DNA of 64,000 nucleotides from Streptomyces noursei (lineage in GTDB: Bacteria > Actinomycetota > Actinomycetes > Streptomycetales > Streptomycetaceae): the NCBI RefSeq assembly GCF_016917755.1, contig NZ_CP070326.1:8804001-8868000 (forward strand), read 5' to 3'. Shown here in pieces: positions 42,584 to 50,964 of this stretch (position 1 is its first letter; the number at the start of each line of letters is the position of its first letter). The position numbers and the translations under genes are program-made. Under the pieces are notes generated by a model, which saw only the letters and a program-made list of their open reading frames with translations, ran no database searches and was not told the DNA's origin.

Positions 42584-42597
42584 TGACACTGATGTCA
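42584..42597. promoter_or_regulatory. MerR operator between OYE and merR genes
   Basis: Perfect dyad TGACA-CTGA-TGTCA; on the minus strand it overlaps a TTGACA (42593-42598) that would be the -35 of the alkene reductase promoter, the usual position for MerR-type activation. Confidence 0.6.
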
Positions 42598-42625
42598 AGT
42601 TCAAGTCCGCGAGGGGAGATGCGTG

Positions 42626-42985
42626 ATGCGGATCGGTGAGTTGGCCCGCCGCACCGGCGTGAGCGAGCGTTCGCTGCGCTACTACGAACAACAGGGATTG
42701 CTCGCGTCCGAGCGGACGCCCGGCGGCCACCGGGACTATCCGGAGCGCGCCGTGGACCGGGTCATCCGCATCCAGGAGCTGTTCGCCGCCGGCCTGTGCA
42801 GCAAGAAGATCGCCCAACTGCTGCCCTGCATACGTGACCACGACGGCGGCCCAGCGGTCACCGCCACACCGTGGCTGGTGCAGGAACTGCTGGCTGAACG
42901 CGAGCGCATCCATCGCACCATCGCGGACCTGCGCCGCTCGCAAGCCACCCTCGACGAGGTCATCGACGCCGCCTCGCGCCCATGA
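42626..42985 (+). CDS. MerR-family regulator
   Basis: 119 residues: MerR HTH (MRIGELARRTGVSERSLRYYEQQGLLASERTPGGHRDY) and a short dimerisation helix (LLAERERIHRTIADLRRSQATLDEVI). A single Cys pair (AAGLCSKKI, LLPCIRDH) may be redox- or electrophile-sensitive. ATG 42626 (GTG 42623 possible) follows GAGGGGAG. Divergent from the alkene reductase; likely its activator in response to an electrophile. Confidence 0.93.
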   Translation: MRIGELARRTGVSERSLRYYEQQGLLASERTPGGHRDYPERAVDRVIRIQELFAAGLCSKKIAQLLPCIRDHDGGPAVTATPWLVQELLAERERIHRTIADLRRSQATLDEVIDAASRP

Positions 42986-43270
42986 TATCGGTGACCGAAG
43001 GCCCCGTGGGCGCCCCCTCACCTCGGCGGTAGCGGCCCATCCGGCGGACAAGAGGTGCCCGCCGCCCACCGCATCACCGGCTGCCGGAGTTCGGCCTTGC
43101 ACGATGTGGGGCGTCCCGGATGCTGATCGAACGAGCGGAGGGCGCTCCTGGCTTGGGAAGATGGGACTTGCCCAAGGCTCCGTCCACCGCGGGGAAGAAG
43201 TCACTTACCGGGTGGGCGTGTTGCTCCGTATCCGCGTGTTCGTGTTCGTGTTCAGGCCGGGGCATGGGCG

Positions 43271-43328
43271 GTGGCCGCGCAGGCAGGCGGAGTGTTGCTG
43301 GTCGAGACGGTCCGCAAGACGGGCACCC
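43271..43328 (+). pseudogene. IS1380-family transposase fragment A
   Basis: About 19 codons VAAQAGGVLLVETVRKTGT match the region just after the N-terminus of Streptomyces IS1380-type transposases, as I recall them. No other part is adjacent. With fragment B at 44822 it flanks the MerR/reductase module. The rest of 42986-43334 shows no gene; it has a (GTGTTC) microrepeat at 43238-43254. Confidence 0.45.
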
Positions 43329-43334
43329 GGCTGC

Positions 43335-43742
43335 TCAGGAGGGGACGGGCTCTTGGCCAGCATGGTCGAAGGGCGGATAGCTCTCGCCGGCCATCCGCTC
43401 GGCCGCGTCAATGTAGTCGGCAAGAGCGTCGCGGGATTGAGCGAGGCTGCCCATCCGATCGTCCAGTCGCTGCAGCCGTGACCGCATCGCAGCGAGCAAC
43501 TCGGGACACCCGGGCAACTGCGGGGCCTCGCCGACCGCGCAGGGCAGCACGTACGCGATGTCCTCGGAGGACAAACCGGCACCCAGCAGATGCCGGATCT
43601 GCCTGACCCGCAGCACGGCGTTCTCGTCGAATTCGCGGTAGCCGTTCGCGCCGCGGTCCGCCTCCAGCAGGCCCTGGGCCTCGTAGTAGCGCAACTGATG
43701 GGTGTTGACGCCCGTCCGACGCCCCAGTTCCCCGATCCGCAT
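43335..43742 (-). CDS. MerR-family regulator (second copy)
   Basis: 135 residues: HTH MRIGELGRRTGVNTHQLRYYEAQGLLEADRGANGYREF and a coiled dimerisation helix (LLAAMRSRLQRLDDRMGSLAQSRDALADYI). It has two cysteines in the linker (VLPCAVGEAPQLPGCPELL). ATG 43742 follows GCGAGG. Divergent from an imine-reductase-like gene with a 49-bp shared promoter containing a MerR-type dyad; it probably senses a small molecule and activates that gene. Confidence 0.93.
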   Translation of the reverse strand: MRIGELGRRTGVNTHQLRYYEAQGLLEADRGANGYREFDENAVLRVRQIRHLLGAGLSSEDIAYVLPCAVGEAPQLPGCPELLAAMRSRLQRLDDRMGSLAQSRDALADYIDAAERMAGESYPPFDHAGQEPVPS

Positions 43743-43753
43743 CAAAACCTCGC

Positions 43754-43784
43754 TTGACCTTCACACCGGTATCAACGTTGACGA
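43754..43784 (+). promoter_or_regulatory. MerR-controlled promoter of the reductase gene
   Basis: -35 TTGACC (43754-43759), 19-bp spacer, -10-like TGACGA (43779-43784). The dyad ACCTTCACACC/GGTATCAACGT (43757-43778) fills the long spacer, the hallmark of MerR activation. The ATG at 43792 is only ~8 nt after the -10, so transcript and start may coincide. Confidence 0.65.
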
Positions 43785-43791
43785 TGCTGCC

Positions 43792-44676
43792 ATGAACAAC
43801 ACCACCGAAACACCTGTGACCATCATCGGCCTTGGACGGATGGGCCAGGCACTCGCCAGCGCGTTCCTCAAAGCCGGGCACCCCACCACCGTGTGGAACC
43901 GTACGGCCTCCAAGGCCGACCAGTTGGTTGCCGAGGGTGCCGTGCTGGCGCCAACGGTGAGCGACGCACTCAAGTCGGGGTCCCTGACGATCGTCTGCGT
44001 CACCGACTACCAGGCCATGCACGATCTGCTCGGCGCGGACGATATCGACCTGGACGGCATGACGCTGGTGAACCTGACCTCGGGTGACTCGACCCAGGCC
44101 AGGGAGGCCGCCCAATGGGCCGAGCAGCGTGGCGCCCGTTACCTGGACGGCGCCATCATGGCGATCCCACCGGCGATCGGAACCGCTGAGGCGACGATTC
44201 TGCACAGCGGGCCGCAGGCGGACTTCGAGGCACACAGGACAACACTCGACGCACTCGGCACTGTCACCTACCTTGGCGCGGATCACGGGCTGGCGTCCCT
44301 GTACGACGTGGCGGGCCTGGCCATGATGTGGAGCGTCCTGAACGCCTGGCTCCAGGGCACGGCCCTGCTCAGGACGGCCGGTGTGGACGCCGTGACGTAT
44401 GCGCCGTTCGCGCAGCAGATCGCCACCGGGGTGGCCGCATGGCTGCCGGGGCACGCCGAACAGATCGACAGCAGCTCCTTCCCTGCCAAGGTGGCGTCCC
44501 TGGAGACCCATGTCCGGTCAATGGCACACCTGATCGAGGAGAGCGAGGCGGTGGGTGTCAACGCCGAACTGCCGAAGTTGATCAAGGCGATGGCCGACCG
44601 TGCGATCGCCGCCGGACACGGCGGGGAGCAGTATCCCGTGCTGATCGAAGAGTTCGGCAAACCCCGCCACGACTGA
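43792..44676 (+). CDS. NAD(P)-binding reductase, imine-reductase-like
   Basis: 294 residues of the 6-phosphogluconate/beta-hydroxyacid dehydrogenase superfamily, closest in layout to imine reductases. N-terminal Rossmann fold TIIGLGRMGQALASAFLKAGH with NADP-type VWNRTASKAD, then a helical C-terminal domain with the LASLYDVAGLAMMWS segment. It would reduce a C=N or C=O bond; the substrate is unknown. No ribosome site precedes ATG 43792. Regulated by the divergent MerR protein. Confidence 0.88.
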   Translation: MNNTTETPVTIIGLGRMGQALASAFLKAGHPTTVWNRTASKADQLVAEGAVLAPTVSDALKSGSLTIVCVTDYQAMHDLLGADDIDLDGMTLVNLTSGDSTQAREAAQWAEQRGARYLDGAIMAIPPAIGTAEATILHSGPQADFEAHRTTLDALGTVTYLGADHGLASLYDVAGLAMMWSVLNAWLQGTALLRTAGVDAVTYAPFAQQIATGVAAWLPGHAEQIDSSSFPAKVASLETHVRSMAHLIEESEAVGVNAELPKLIKAMADRAIAAGHGGEQYPVLIEEFGKPRHD

Positions 44677-44746
44677 CCGGTACCGACACCGGGATCTCAC
44701 CTCGGGTGGTGGGGTGACGGGCTGTCCGACAGGTGGTCAGCACCGC

Positions 44747-44819
44747 GGAAAGCGCCTCTGAACAGCCGCAATGAGGATTGCCGAGGTCCTCGTTCGTGCC
44801 TGATTCGGAGGCGCTTTCC
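44747..44819 (+). terminator. Long hairpin after the reductase gene
   Basis: GGAAAGCGCCTCTGAA (44747-44762) pairs with TTCGGAGGCGCTTTCC (44804-44819) with one G-T pair; inside, GAGGATTGCC/GAGGTCCTC forms smaller pairs. It ends 2 bp before the IS1380-like fragment B, so it may be the terminal region of that IS rather than a terminator of the reductase gene. Confidence 0.55.
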
Positions 44820-44821
44820 AA

Positions 44822-44905
44822 GTGAAGAGGCGCATCGGGTCCTCCCTGCGTGTACGCATTGAGGTCGGCGGTCGTGGTGTGGTCTCGCAAGCCGGGGACC
44901 TGCCG
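44822..44905 (+). pseudogene. IS1380-family transposase fragment B (N-terminus)
   Basis: VKRRIGSSLRVRIEVGGRG then VVSQAG, the first ~25 residues of an IS1380-like transposase, after which similarity is lost. The remainder is missing; the gerW-like gene ends opposite it at 44949. Confidence 0.5.
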
Positions 44906-44948
44906 CTGGCGGTACGTGAGTTGATGTCTGGTTCGTCGTTGCAGGTGG

Positions 44949-45347
44949 TCAGCGAGTGCGGCGCTTGGCGAGGCGGCGAACGAGCAGGGGGACGACGGCT
45001 CCTGCCATGAGGGCGGCCAGCGGTACGGCGACATTCACCCAGGGGACTCGGAGGGGTTTGTAGGTGGCGGTACCGTCTTTGATCTCGATGTAGCCGCGGG
45101 GGCGGGCACCGGCTCCGCCCCCTCCTTCGCCGGTGTTGGCGGATCCGGCTTCGGGGCCCATGCCTCCGGCGAACCCGAAGCCGAATTCGGCAACCGGAAT
45201 GACGGTGATTCCGTCGCTGGTGACGGGTTCGCCGAAGACGGCTGACGCCGAGACCCGACTACCGAGCTGTTCGGCCAGGCGTTCCATCAGGGCTGCGGCC
45301 ATGTCGGCCTGCGGGACGGGCTGGTCCGGTGTGTTTGAGCCGGTCAT
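44949..45347 (-). CDS. GerW/YtfJ-family spore protein
   Basis: 132 residues: a conserved GerW core (ALMERLAEQLGSRVSASAVFGEPVTSDGITVIPVAEFGFGFAGG), then a Gly-rich loop and GYIEIKDGTATYKPLRVP. Unlike Bacillus YtfJ, it ends in a hydrophobic helix (VAVPLAALMAGAVVPLLV) with a basic tail, a likely membrane anchor. YtfJ is a sporulation protein in Bacillus; streptomycetes have several paralogues of unknown role. ATG 45347 follows CGGAGG. Confidence 0.87.
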   Translation of the reverse strand: MTGSNTPDQPVPQADMAAALMERLAEQLGSRVSASAVFGEPVTSDGITVIPVAEFGFGFAGGMGPEAGSANTGEGGGGAGARPRGYIEIKDGTATYKPLRVPWVNVAVPLAALMAGAVVPLLVRRLAKRRTR

Positions 45348-45556
45348 CGGATACCTCCGGGGTGGCGGGTACGGCGGTACCGAGGATATGGGTGCCTGGC
45401 ATGGGCCACAGGCGAATCGGGTTGCACAGCGGGGAGCCGGGCACACCACGGCCGCCTCGAAGCCCCCTTGGGCCGCGCCAAACAGTGGTCCCTGGGCCGA
45501 GGCCGCCGGGCCGACGTGCGTCCTGGCCCAGCCCTGCCTGTCACAACTCCAGGTGG

Positions 45557-45835
45557 GGGCGGCCCCGACGCCGCCCGGACGTGGTGCCGGGTGACCGCGG
45601 CTACGACCACGGCAAGTTCCGGCGTCAGGTCTGGGATCTCGGCGTGCAGCCACCGATCGCCCGCCCCGGCACCGAGCACGGCTCCGGCTCGGGCACCCAA
45701 CGCTGGTTCGCAGAGCGGGCGTTCACCCACCTGCGCCGGTTCCGCCGGCTGCGGATCCGCTGGGAGATCCGCGACGACATCCACCAAGCATTCATCACGC
45801 ACAACTTCCGCAAGGAGGCCACGTTCCGGGAGTGA
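45557..45835 (+). pseudogene. IS5-family transposase C-terminal fossil
   Basis: Frame reads RWGRPRRRPDVVPGDRGYD, then RRQVWDLGVQPPIARPGTEH, RWFAERAFTHLRRFRRLRIRWE and DDIHQAFITH. These match the last ~90 residues of IS5-type transposases, including the terminal Glu region (ERAFTHL). No start, and the N-terminal half is absent. Confidence 0.72.
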
Positions 45836-46213
45836 CGACGTCGGCTGACGAGTCGCAGGCGTCTCCCCCCTCGTGAGACGAGCCTTGAGAGGATCATGTC
45901 GAGCATGACGATTGCGTACATAGCCGTGGTGACAGGGGCGAACCCGGGGTTCGGGCGAGCTGCGCGATGCCGGCCTGGACCCTCCACCACGGTCCGCATG
46001 TGCTGGCCATTCCCGGCACCAGGAACCCGAGAGTCACCGAGGCTTCCCCCAGTGAGTCACCGGGTAAGGGGCAATGGGCCGGGCAAGGCCGCTCCGTTGG
46101 TCCGGCGAAGCTGACGGCCGATGCACGTCAGAAGCCTGGGTTCGCTGAGATAAAGAGCTGAACGGCCTCGAATGTGCCCAGTAGTGCTCTTTCCGAGGCA
46201 GCTTTTCCCGAGC
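45836..46213. other. Intergenic region, no gene recognised
   Basis: About 380 bp. Small inverted repeats occur (CTCGT-GAG-ACGAG near 45877; GAACCCGGGGTTC near 45940) and may be vestiges of the IS5 end. No supported ORF. Confidence 0.5.
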
Positions 46214-47215
46214 TCAGGTGGGCTGCGACGGCAGCCAGCCGTGCTGCACGGCTCGCGCGCCCGCCGCGAAGCGGCTGCGGGCACCGAGGCGTTCCATCAG
46301 GTCGGTCGCGATGCGTCGCGCCGTGCGCTGGGAGACCCCCAGGCGTTTGGCGATGGCCTCGTCCGTGTGGCCCTGTGCCAGCAGGGCGATGGTGGTGGAC
46401 TCTTGCGGGTTCAGCCCGTGGGAGTTCCTGGGAGCGGCCTCGCCGAGTGGCTGAGCGCAGGACCAGACGCCCTCGAAGAGGGCGCACAGTGCGGTGAGAG
46501 TGCCCTGGCTGGTGAGGACGACGGCGCCGGTGGCGGTGTCGTCGCTGCTGACGGGGATGACCGCGGTCGAGCCGTCAGTGATGATCATTCGGGTGGGCAG
46601 GGCCGGGGTGGTACGGATCTGACCGCCCAGCTCCGTGAGCCAGTTGGCATAGTCGACGGTGGGCTGGTCGTTGCGGACGCTGCTGAGGTAGACGGTGCGT
46701 ATCCGCACCCCCCGCCCCAGCAACTGCTCGTCCAGCGGGCGCGACGCCTTCATCTGGGCCGCGGGCTGGGCGCCGCCCGGGGCGAACGACATGACGTCGG
46801 TGGTCACATCGCGGGTGAGCCTGGCGAGGCGGTCCCGGATCTGTTCGATGCCGATGAGTTGCTCGACGCCGGGGCTGGAGGCGGCCGGGCGCAGATCCGC
46901 GTATTCGGCGATCAGCTGCGCGGCGACGGCGCGCGAGGTCTCCAGGCGCTGCTGTTGTGCGGCCAGGTCCGCCTGTTGGCGGGCCATCAGGATCTCCATG
47001 CCGATCTCCGGCGAGACCGCCCTCGGCCTTCCTGGCTGCTCGATCGACGGCCGCACCAGGGCCAACTCGCTGAGCAGGTCGAGGGCATCGCGCACCTCGT
47101 CCTCGGGCTTGCCCACCCTGGCGACGAGCTCGGCGATCCCGCCCGGCGGATCGGCCAGCATCGCGCGGTAGACGGACTCCGCGACTGCGTCGAGTCCCAA
47201 TGCGGTCAGCAACAC
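46214..47215 (-). CDS. LuxR-type regulator with TrmB-like N-terminus
   Basis: 333 residues. N-terminal winged-helix-like segment (LGLDAVAESVYRAMLADPPGGIAELVARVGKPEDEVRDALDLL), a coiled linker (QADLAAQQQRLETSRAVAAQL), a middle ligand/PLD-like domain, and a LuxR HTH at the C-terminus (LNPQESTTIALLAQGHTDEAIAKRLGVSQRTARRI). This architecture is common in streptomycete cluster-associated regulators. Start at GTG/ATG 47215. Divergent from the small protein gene at 47395; a role in controlling that gene or the secreted cassette is possible. Confidence 0.88.
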   Translation of the reverse strand: MLLTALGLDAVAESVYRAMLADPPGGIAELVARVGKPEDEVRDALDLLSELALVRPSIEQPGRPRAVSPEIGMEILMARQQADLAAQQQRLETSRAVAAQLIAEYADLRPAASSPGVEQLIGIEQIRDRLARLTRDVTTDVMSFAPGGAQPAAQMKASRPLDEQLLGRGVRIRTVYLSSVRNDQPTVDYANWLTELGGQIRTTPALPTRMIITDGSTAVIPVSSDDTATGAVVLTSQGTLTALCALFEGVWSCAQPLGEAAPRNSHGLNPQESTTIALLAQGHTDEAIAKRLGVSQRTARRIATDLMERLGARSRFAAGARAVQHGWLPSQPT

Positions 47216-47394
47216 ACATCCCCCTCATTCATGCACAACTCCACCCCTGGATTCGTGTGGATCATGCCATACGGGGCCGATATCTGTATGTCCGGCATAA
47301 GGAAATAGTTCGGCGCTGGACCGAAGTGTCCATGGACGGAAGCGTCCACATTCCGCTCCTGGTAGGCGAGTTGTCGGTTTGGGACAGTCGGGTC

Positions 47395-47793
47395 ATGTAT
47401 CTCGTCCACGCCCGCCTGCAGGGACCGCCCGGCGCTTCCCTCCCGCTTGAGACGCGGTCCTTGGTCCGTTCCCAGATCCATGACGGCGACGGCGTCGAGC
47501 ACGTCACCGTCCACCCGGATGCTCTGCCCCACCCGGTGGTCGGTCTCTACGTACGCGCCGACAGCCTGGCCGCCGCGGAATACCGGGCGGCCCTGGTCTG
47601 CCGGCTGCTGCTGGGCTGCGCCGGGTTCGACGGCTGGTCACTGCCGGTCGTCGAGGCGCCGATGGTCGCCCCCTTCTACGAGTCGCGGTTGTCCGACCCG
47701 GGACCCGCCGGTCCGGCGATGGACGGATGCGGCCAAGGCCATTTTGGTCCAGCCGAAAACCCTTCCACCCCCTCTGACCAGCAGCGAAAGTAG
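47395..47793 (+). CDS. Small conserved hypothetical protein
   Basis: 132 residues beginning MYLVHARLQGPPGASLP, with a regular alpha/beta pattern through VEHVTVHPDALPHPVVGLYVRADSLAAAEYRAALVCRLLLG and LPVVEAPMVAPFYE. Proteins of this style sit beside LuxR regulators in streptomycetes, sometimes with peptide clusters. No motif reveals a function. The frame could start at 47332; ATG 47395 matches the usual family start. Confidence 0.68.
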   Translation: MYLVHARLQGPPGASLPLETRSLVRSQIHDGDGVEHVTVHPDALPHPVVGLYVRADSLAAAEYRAALVCRLLLGCAGFDGWSLPVVEAPMVAPFYESRLSDPGPAGPAMDGCGQGHFGPAENPSTPSDQQRK

Positions 47794-47901
47794 TTCTTGC
47801 CTGCAGGGAACACCGCCCGGCGGGCAACGGACCGGACAGCATCACCGCGGGATGCGAACCGGTCGAGGACACCGACACAACGTCAGAAGAGGGCTTTCCC
47901 C

Positions 47902-47997
47902 ATGCTTCGTCTCCGTCTCGCCACGGCCGCCGCGGTCGCCACCATCGCTGCCTCGGCCGCGACCGCCGCCCCCAGGCAGACCATGGGCTGGTCGTAG
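47902..47997 (+). CDS. Possible signal-peptide mini-ORF
   Basis: 31-codon frame MLRLRLATAAAVATIAASA, then ATAAPRQTMGWS. It is essentially a signal peptide with an AxA-type site and seven trailing residues. AGAGGG lies ~10 nt upstream. It could be a secreted peptide or the truncated start of a secreted protein. Low certainty. Confidence 0.3.
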   Translation: MLRLRLATAAAVATIAASAATAAPRQTMGWS

Positions 47998-48181
47998 CCC
48001 CCGGCTTCGGCCCCATCACCCCGGACCGCTCCCAGCCGCTCCGTAGGGCAGCTGCAGCAGCCCGGTGTCCCGGCCGCACATGCTGCGCAACACCCGCAGT
48101 ACCGAGCCGCACCGGGTAGGCCCGGCAGCTGCCCGTGCCGCCCGTCACTGCATCCCGCATCGCCACTATTGAGGTTCCGCC

Positions 48182-49381
48182 ATGCCCGAAACACCCCGCG
48201 CCACGTCCCGTACGGCCTGGAAGTCCGCCGCCACGGCCGCCCTGACCCTCGCAGGTCTCACCCTCTCCCTCGTCTCCGCTGCCCCCGCGACCGCTGCCTC
48301 GCTCGGCACGTGGGACAAGGTCGCCCAGTGCGAGTCCAGCGGGAACTGGCAGATCAACACCGGCAACGGCTACTACGGCGGCGTGCAGATCTACCTGCCC
48401 ACGTGGAACGCCTACGGCGGCCGCGAATACGCCACTTACCCGCACCAGGCCACCAAGCAGCAGCAGATCCTGATAGCCGAGAAGATCCTCGCCGGGCAGG
48501 GTGCGGGCGCCTGGGGAAGCTGCGGGGCGAGCGCCGGCCTTGGCGGTGACCACGCCGACCCCTACCCCACCACCCCGCCCGCGCCGGTCGGCATGGTCCA
48601 CCTGACGGCCGCGGACTTCACCGGTGATGGCAGAAAGGACCTGGTCGGCGTCGAATCGGCCACCGGGAAGCTGTGGCTCTACCCCGGCAAGGGCGACGGC
48701 GCCTTCGGCGACCGTGTCCAGATCGGTACCGGCTGGAACGCCATGAGCAAGCTCGCCGCCGCCGACTACACCGGCGACGGCAAGGCCGACCTGCTCGCCG
48801 TCGAGAACTCCACCGGGAATCTCTTCCTCTACCCGGGCACCGGCAGCGCGGTCGGCATGAACACCCTGGGTGCCCGGACCCAGATCGGCTCCGGCTGGGG
48901 CGGCATGCGGGACCTCACCGCGATCGACGTGAACAAGGACGGCAAGCCGGATCTGGTTGCCGTGGACACCAACGGCAGCCTGTGGGCCTACCCGGGTACC
49001 GGGTCCCTCGCGGGCAGCAGCACCCTGGGCGGCCGCGTCCAGATCGGCACCGGCTGGAACAGCATGGCCGAGCTGGCGAGCCCCGGCGACCTCGACTCGG
49101 ACGGCAAGGCCGACCTCGTCGCCGTCGACCCGGCCGGCGCGCTGTGGAAGTACCCCGGCACCGGCGCCCTCAACGGCAGCAACACCTTCGGGGCCCGCAA
49201 CCAGATCGGTTCCGGCTGGAACAGCATGCACCAGCTGGTCGGCGCCGACTTCAACAACGACGGCAAGGGTGATCTGGACGCCGTCCAGGCACAGGCCGGT
49301 TCCACCGGCGGCCTCTACTTCTACCCCGGCAACGGCAGCGGCGGCCTCGCCGACCGCGCCCGGATCGGCACCGGCTGGTAG
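48182..49381 (+). CDS. Secreted Rpf-type transglycosylase with FG-GAP-like repeats
   Basis: 399 residues. Signal peptide to about residue 39 (ALTLAGLTLSLVSAAPATAAS). Rpf/transglycosylase-like domain 40-120 (LGTWDKVAQCESSGNWQINT; catalytic E51, GGVQIYLPTWNAYGG), which cleaves peptidoglycan glycan strands. A Pro/Thr linker follows. From residue ~134 there are about five repeats of 45-48 residues with DFTGDGRKDLVGV, the WLYPG pattern and closing IGTGW, an FG-GAP/VCBS-like or tachylectin-like propeller. First of three cassette genes with the same C-terminal module. Confidence 0.88.
   Translation: MPETPRATSRTAWKSAATAALTLAGLTLSLVSAAPATAASLGTWDKVAQCESSGNWQINTGNGYYGGVQIYLPTWNAYGGREYATYPHQATKQQQILIAEKILAGQGAGAWGSCGASAGLGGDHADPYPTTPPAPVGMVHLTAADFTGDGRKDLVGVESATGKLWLYPGKGDGAFGDRVQIGTGWNAMSKLAAADYTGDGKADLLAVENSTGNLFLYPGTGSAVGMNTLGARTQIGSGWGGMRDLTAIDVNKDGKPDLVAVDTNGSLWAYPGTGSLAGSSTLGGRVQIGTGWNSMAELASPGDLDSDGKADLVAVDPAGALWKYPGTGALNGSNTFGARNQIGSGWNSMHQLVGADFNNDGKGDLDAVQAQAGSTGGLYFYPGNGSGGLADRARIGTGW
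48581..48801 (+). repeat. 221-bp duplicated segment, copy 1
   Basis: Encodes the first C-terminal repeats of the Rpf-type protein. Matches 52282-52502 with six differences by my count, although the rest of the two genes differs much more. Indicates recent duplication or gene conversion. Confidence 0.85.
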
Positions 49382-49482
49382 CCGCGCCACCCGCACCGAC
49401 TTCGCTACGCCTGCACCGCTCGCGCGGCAGTCCGCCGCGCCGCTTCCGGACTTTCACGCTTTCAGATTTCAGGAGACCCGTC

Positions 49483-50835
49483 ATGTCCACGTTCGCAGCC
49501 AAGTTGAAGAAGACCAGCGTCGCCACCCTGGTCGTCGCCGCCGCGGTCACCGGTCTGGGCATCGCCGGACCGGCCGCTGCCCCGGCCCATGCGGCCGGCA
49601 CCTCCGCCGTCGGGGGCGAGATCACCACCGCAGAGGTCATGTCCCGTGCCCAGTACTGGGTCGACCGCGCCGTTCCGTACAGCCAGTCTGACTACGACCC
49701 GGACCCGCAGGGCCGCAATTACCGCCAGGACTGCTCCGGGTTCGTCTCGATGGCCTGGCACCTGAACACCAGCCTCACCACCTGGACGCTGCCGCAGGTC
49801 GCCACCCGACTGTCCAGCCTGGACGAGCTGCAGCCCGGCGACATGCTCGACAACATAGACTCCCACGTCGTGCTCTTCGGCGGCTGGGCCGACTCGGGCC
49901 GCACCACGGCGAAGGTCTGGGAAGAGGCCCACCAGGGCACCACCGCCCGCGTCAACTCGTCCTATTACACCCGCAGTTACATCAACAACCACGGCTTCCG
50001 CCCCTACCGCTACACCAAGATCGTGGAGTCCAAGCCGACTCCGAAGGACGTCGGCATGACCAACCTCACCGGCGGCGACTTCGGCGGTGACGGCAAGGCC
50101 GACGTGGTCGCGGTCGAAGCGTCCAGCGGCAAGCTGTTCTCCTACCCGGGCATCGGCGGCGGCCGGCTCGGCGACCGCGTCCAGGCCGGCACCGGCTGGA
50201 ACACGATGAGCGAACTGACCTCCGGCTACTTCACCGGCTCGGGCAAGCTGGACCTCGCGGCCGTCGACAACGACGGAGTGCTGTGGATCTACCCGGGCAA
50301 CGGCAACGGCACCTTCGGCAACCGCATCAAGGCGGGCACCGGTTGGGACGGCATGCACGACCTGGCGGGCGCCGACCTCAACAAGGACGGCAAGAGCGAC
50401 CTGGTGGCCGTCGAGTCCTCCACCGGCAAGCTCTACGCCTACCCGGGCAACGGCAACGGCACCTTCGGCAACCGCGTCCAGATCGGCTCCGGCTGGAACG
50501 GCATGGACCAGATCGTCAGCCCCGGCGACATGAACAAGGACGGCAACGCCGACATCGTGGCCCGTGAGGTCTCCACCGGCAACCTGTACGTCTACCCGGG
50601 CACCGGCGCCATCAACGGCACCAACACCCTCGGCTCCCGTACCCAGATCGGCTCCGGCTGGGACTCGATGACCAACCTGGTCAGCGGCGACTTCAACGGT
50701 GACGGCATCGGCGACGTGGATGCCGTCCAGGCCAAGGTCGGCGAGACCGGCACCTTCTACAGCTACCCGGGCACCGGCGCCATCAACGGCACCAACACCC
50801 TCGGCTCCCGTACCCAGATCGGCACCGGCTGGTAA
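49483..50835 (+). CDS. Secreted NlpC/P60-like protein with FG-GAP-like repeats
   Basis: 450 residues. Signal peptide (TSVATLVVAAAVTGLGIAGPAAAPAHA) up to ~38. Residues ~45-180 form a papain-like NlpC/P60-type or CHAP-like domain with catalytic Cys84 (DCSGFVSMAWHL) and His128 (DSHVVLFGGW). This suggests cleavage of peptidoglycan stem peptides or amidase activity. Residues ~187-450 contain the same repeat module as its neighbours. A 60-bp segment is repeated exactly within it. 101 bp after the first cassette gene. Confidence 0.87.
   Translation: MSTFAAKLKKTSVATLVVAAAVTGLGIAGPAAAPAHAAGTSAVGGEITTAEVMSRAQYWVDRAVPYSQSDYDPDPQGRNYRQDCSGFVSMAWHLNTSLTTWTLPQVATRLSSLDELQPGDMLDNIDSHVVLFGGWADSGRTTAKVWEEAHQGTTARVNSSYYTRSYINNHGFRPYRYTKIVESKPTPKDVGMTNLTGGDFGGDGKADVVAVEASSGKLFSYPGIGGGRLGDRVQAGTGWNTMSELTSGYFTGSGKLDLAAVDNDGVLWIYPGNGNGTFGNRIKAGTGWDGMHDLAGADLNKDGKSDLVAVESSTGKLYAYPGNGNGTFGNRVQIGSGWNGMDQIVSPGDMNKDGNADIVAREVSTGNLYVYPGTGAINGTNTLGSRTQIGSGWDSMTNLVSGDFNGDGIGDVDAVQAKVGETGTFYSYPGTGAINGTNTLGSRTQIGTGW
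50593..50652 (+). repeat. 60-bp direct repeat, copy 1
   Basis: Begins TACCCGGGCACCGGCGCCAT; identical over 60 bp to 50764-50823. It encodes YPGTGAINGTNTLGSRTQIG, one blade of the repeat module. Confidence 0.9.
50764..50823 (+). repeat. 60-bp direct repeat, copy 2
   Basis: Exact copy of 50593-50652 at the 3' end of the NlpC-type gene; indicates recent unit duplication or conversion. Confidence 0.9.
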
Positions 50836-50964
50836 TCCCGCCGCAAGGCCCCCGACCGCCGCTCTCCGAAGGGCCGCCACCGCACCCACACCGCGGTGGC
50901 GGCCCCGCCTGCTCCCCGCCACTCTCCGGGAACCGACCCGGCCGATGAAAGGACCAGTGCCGCC

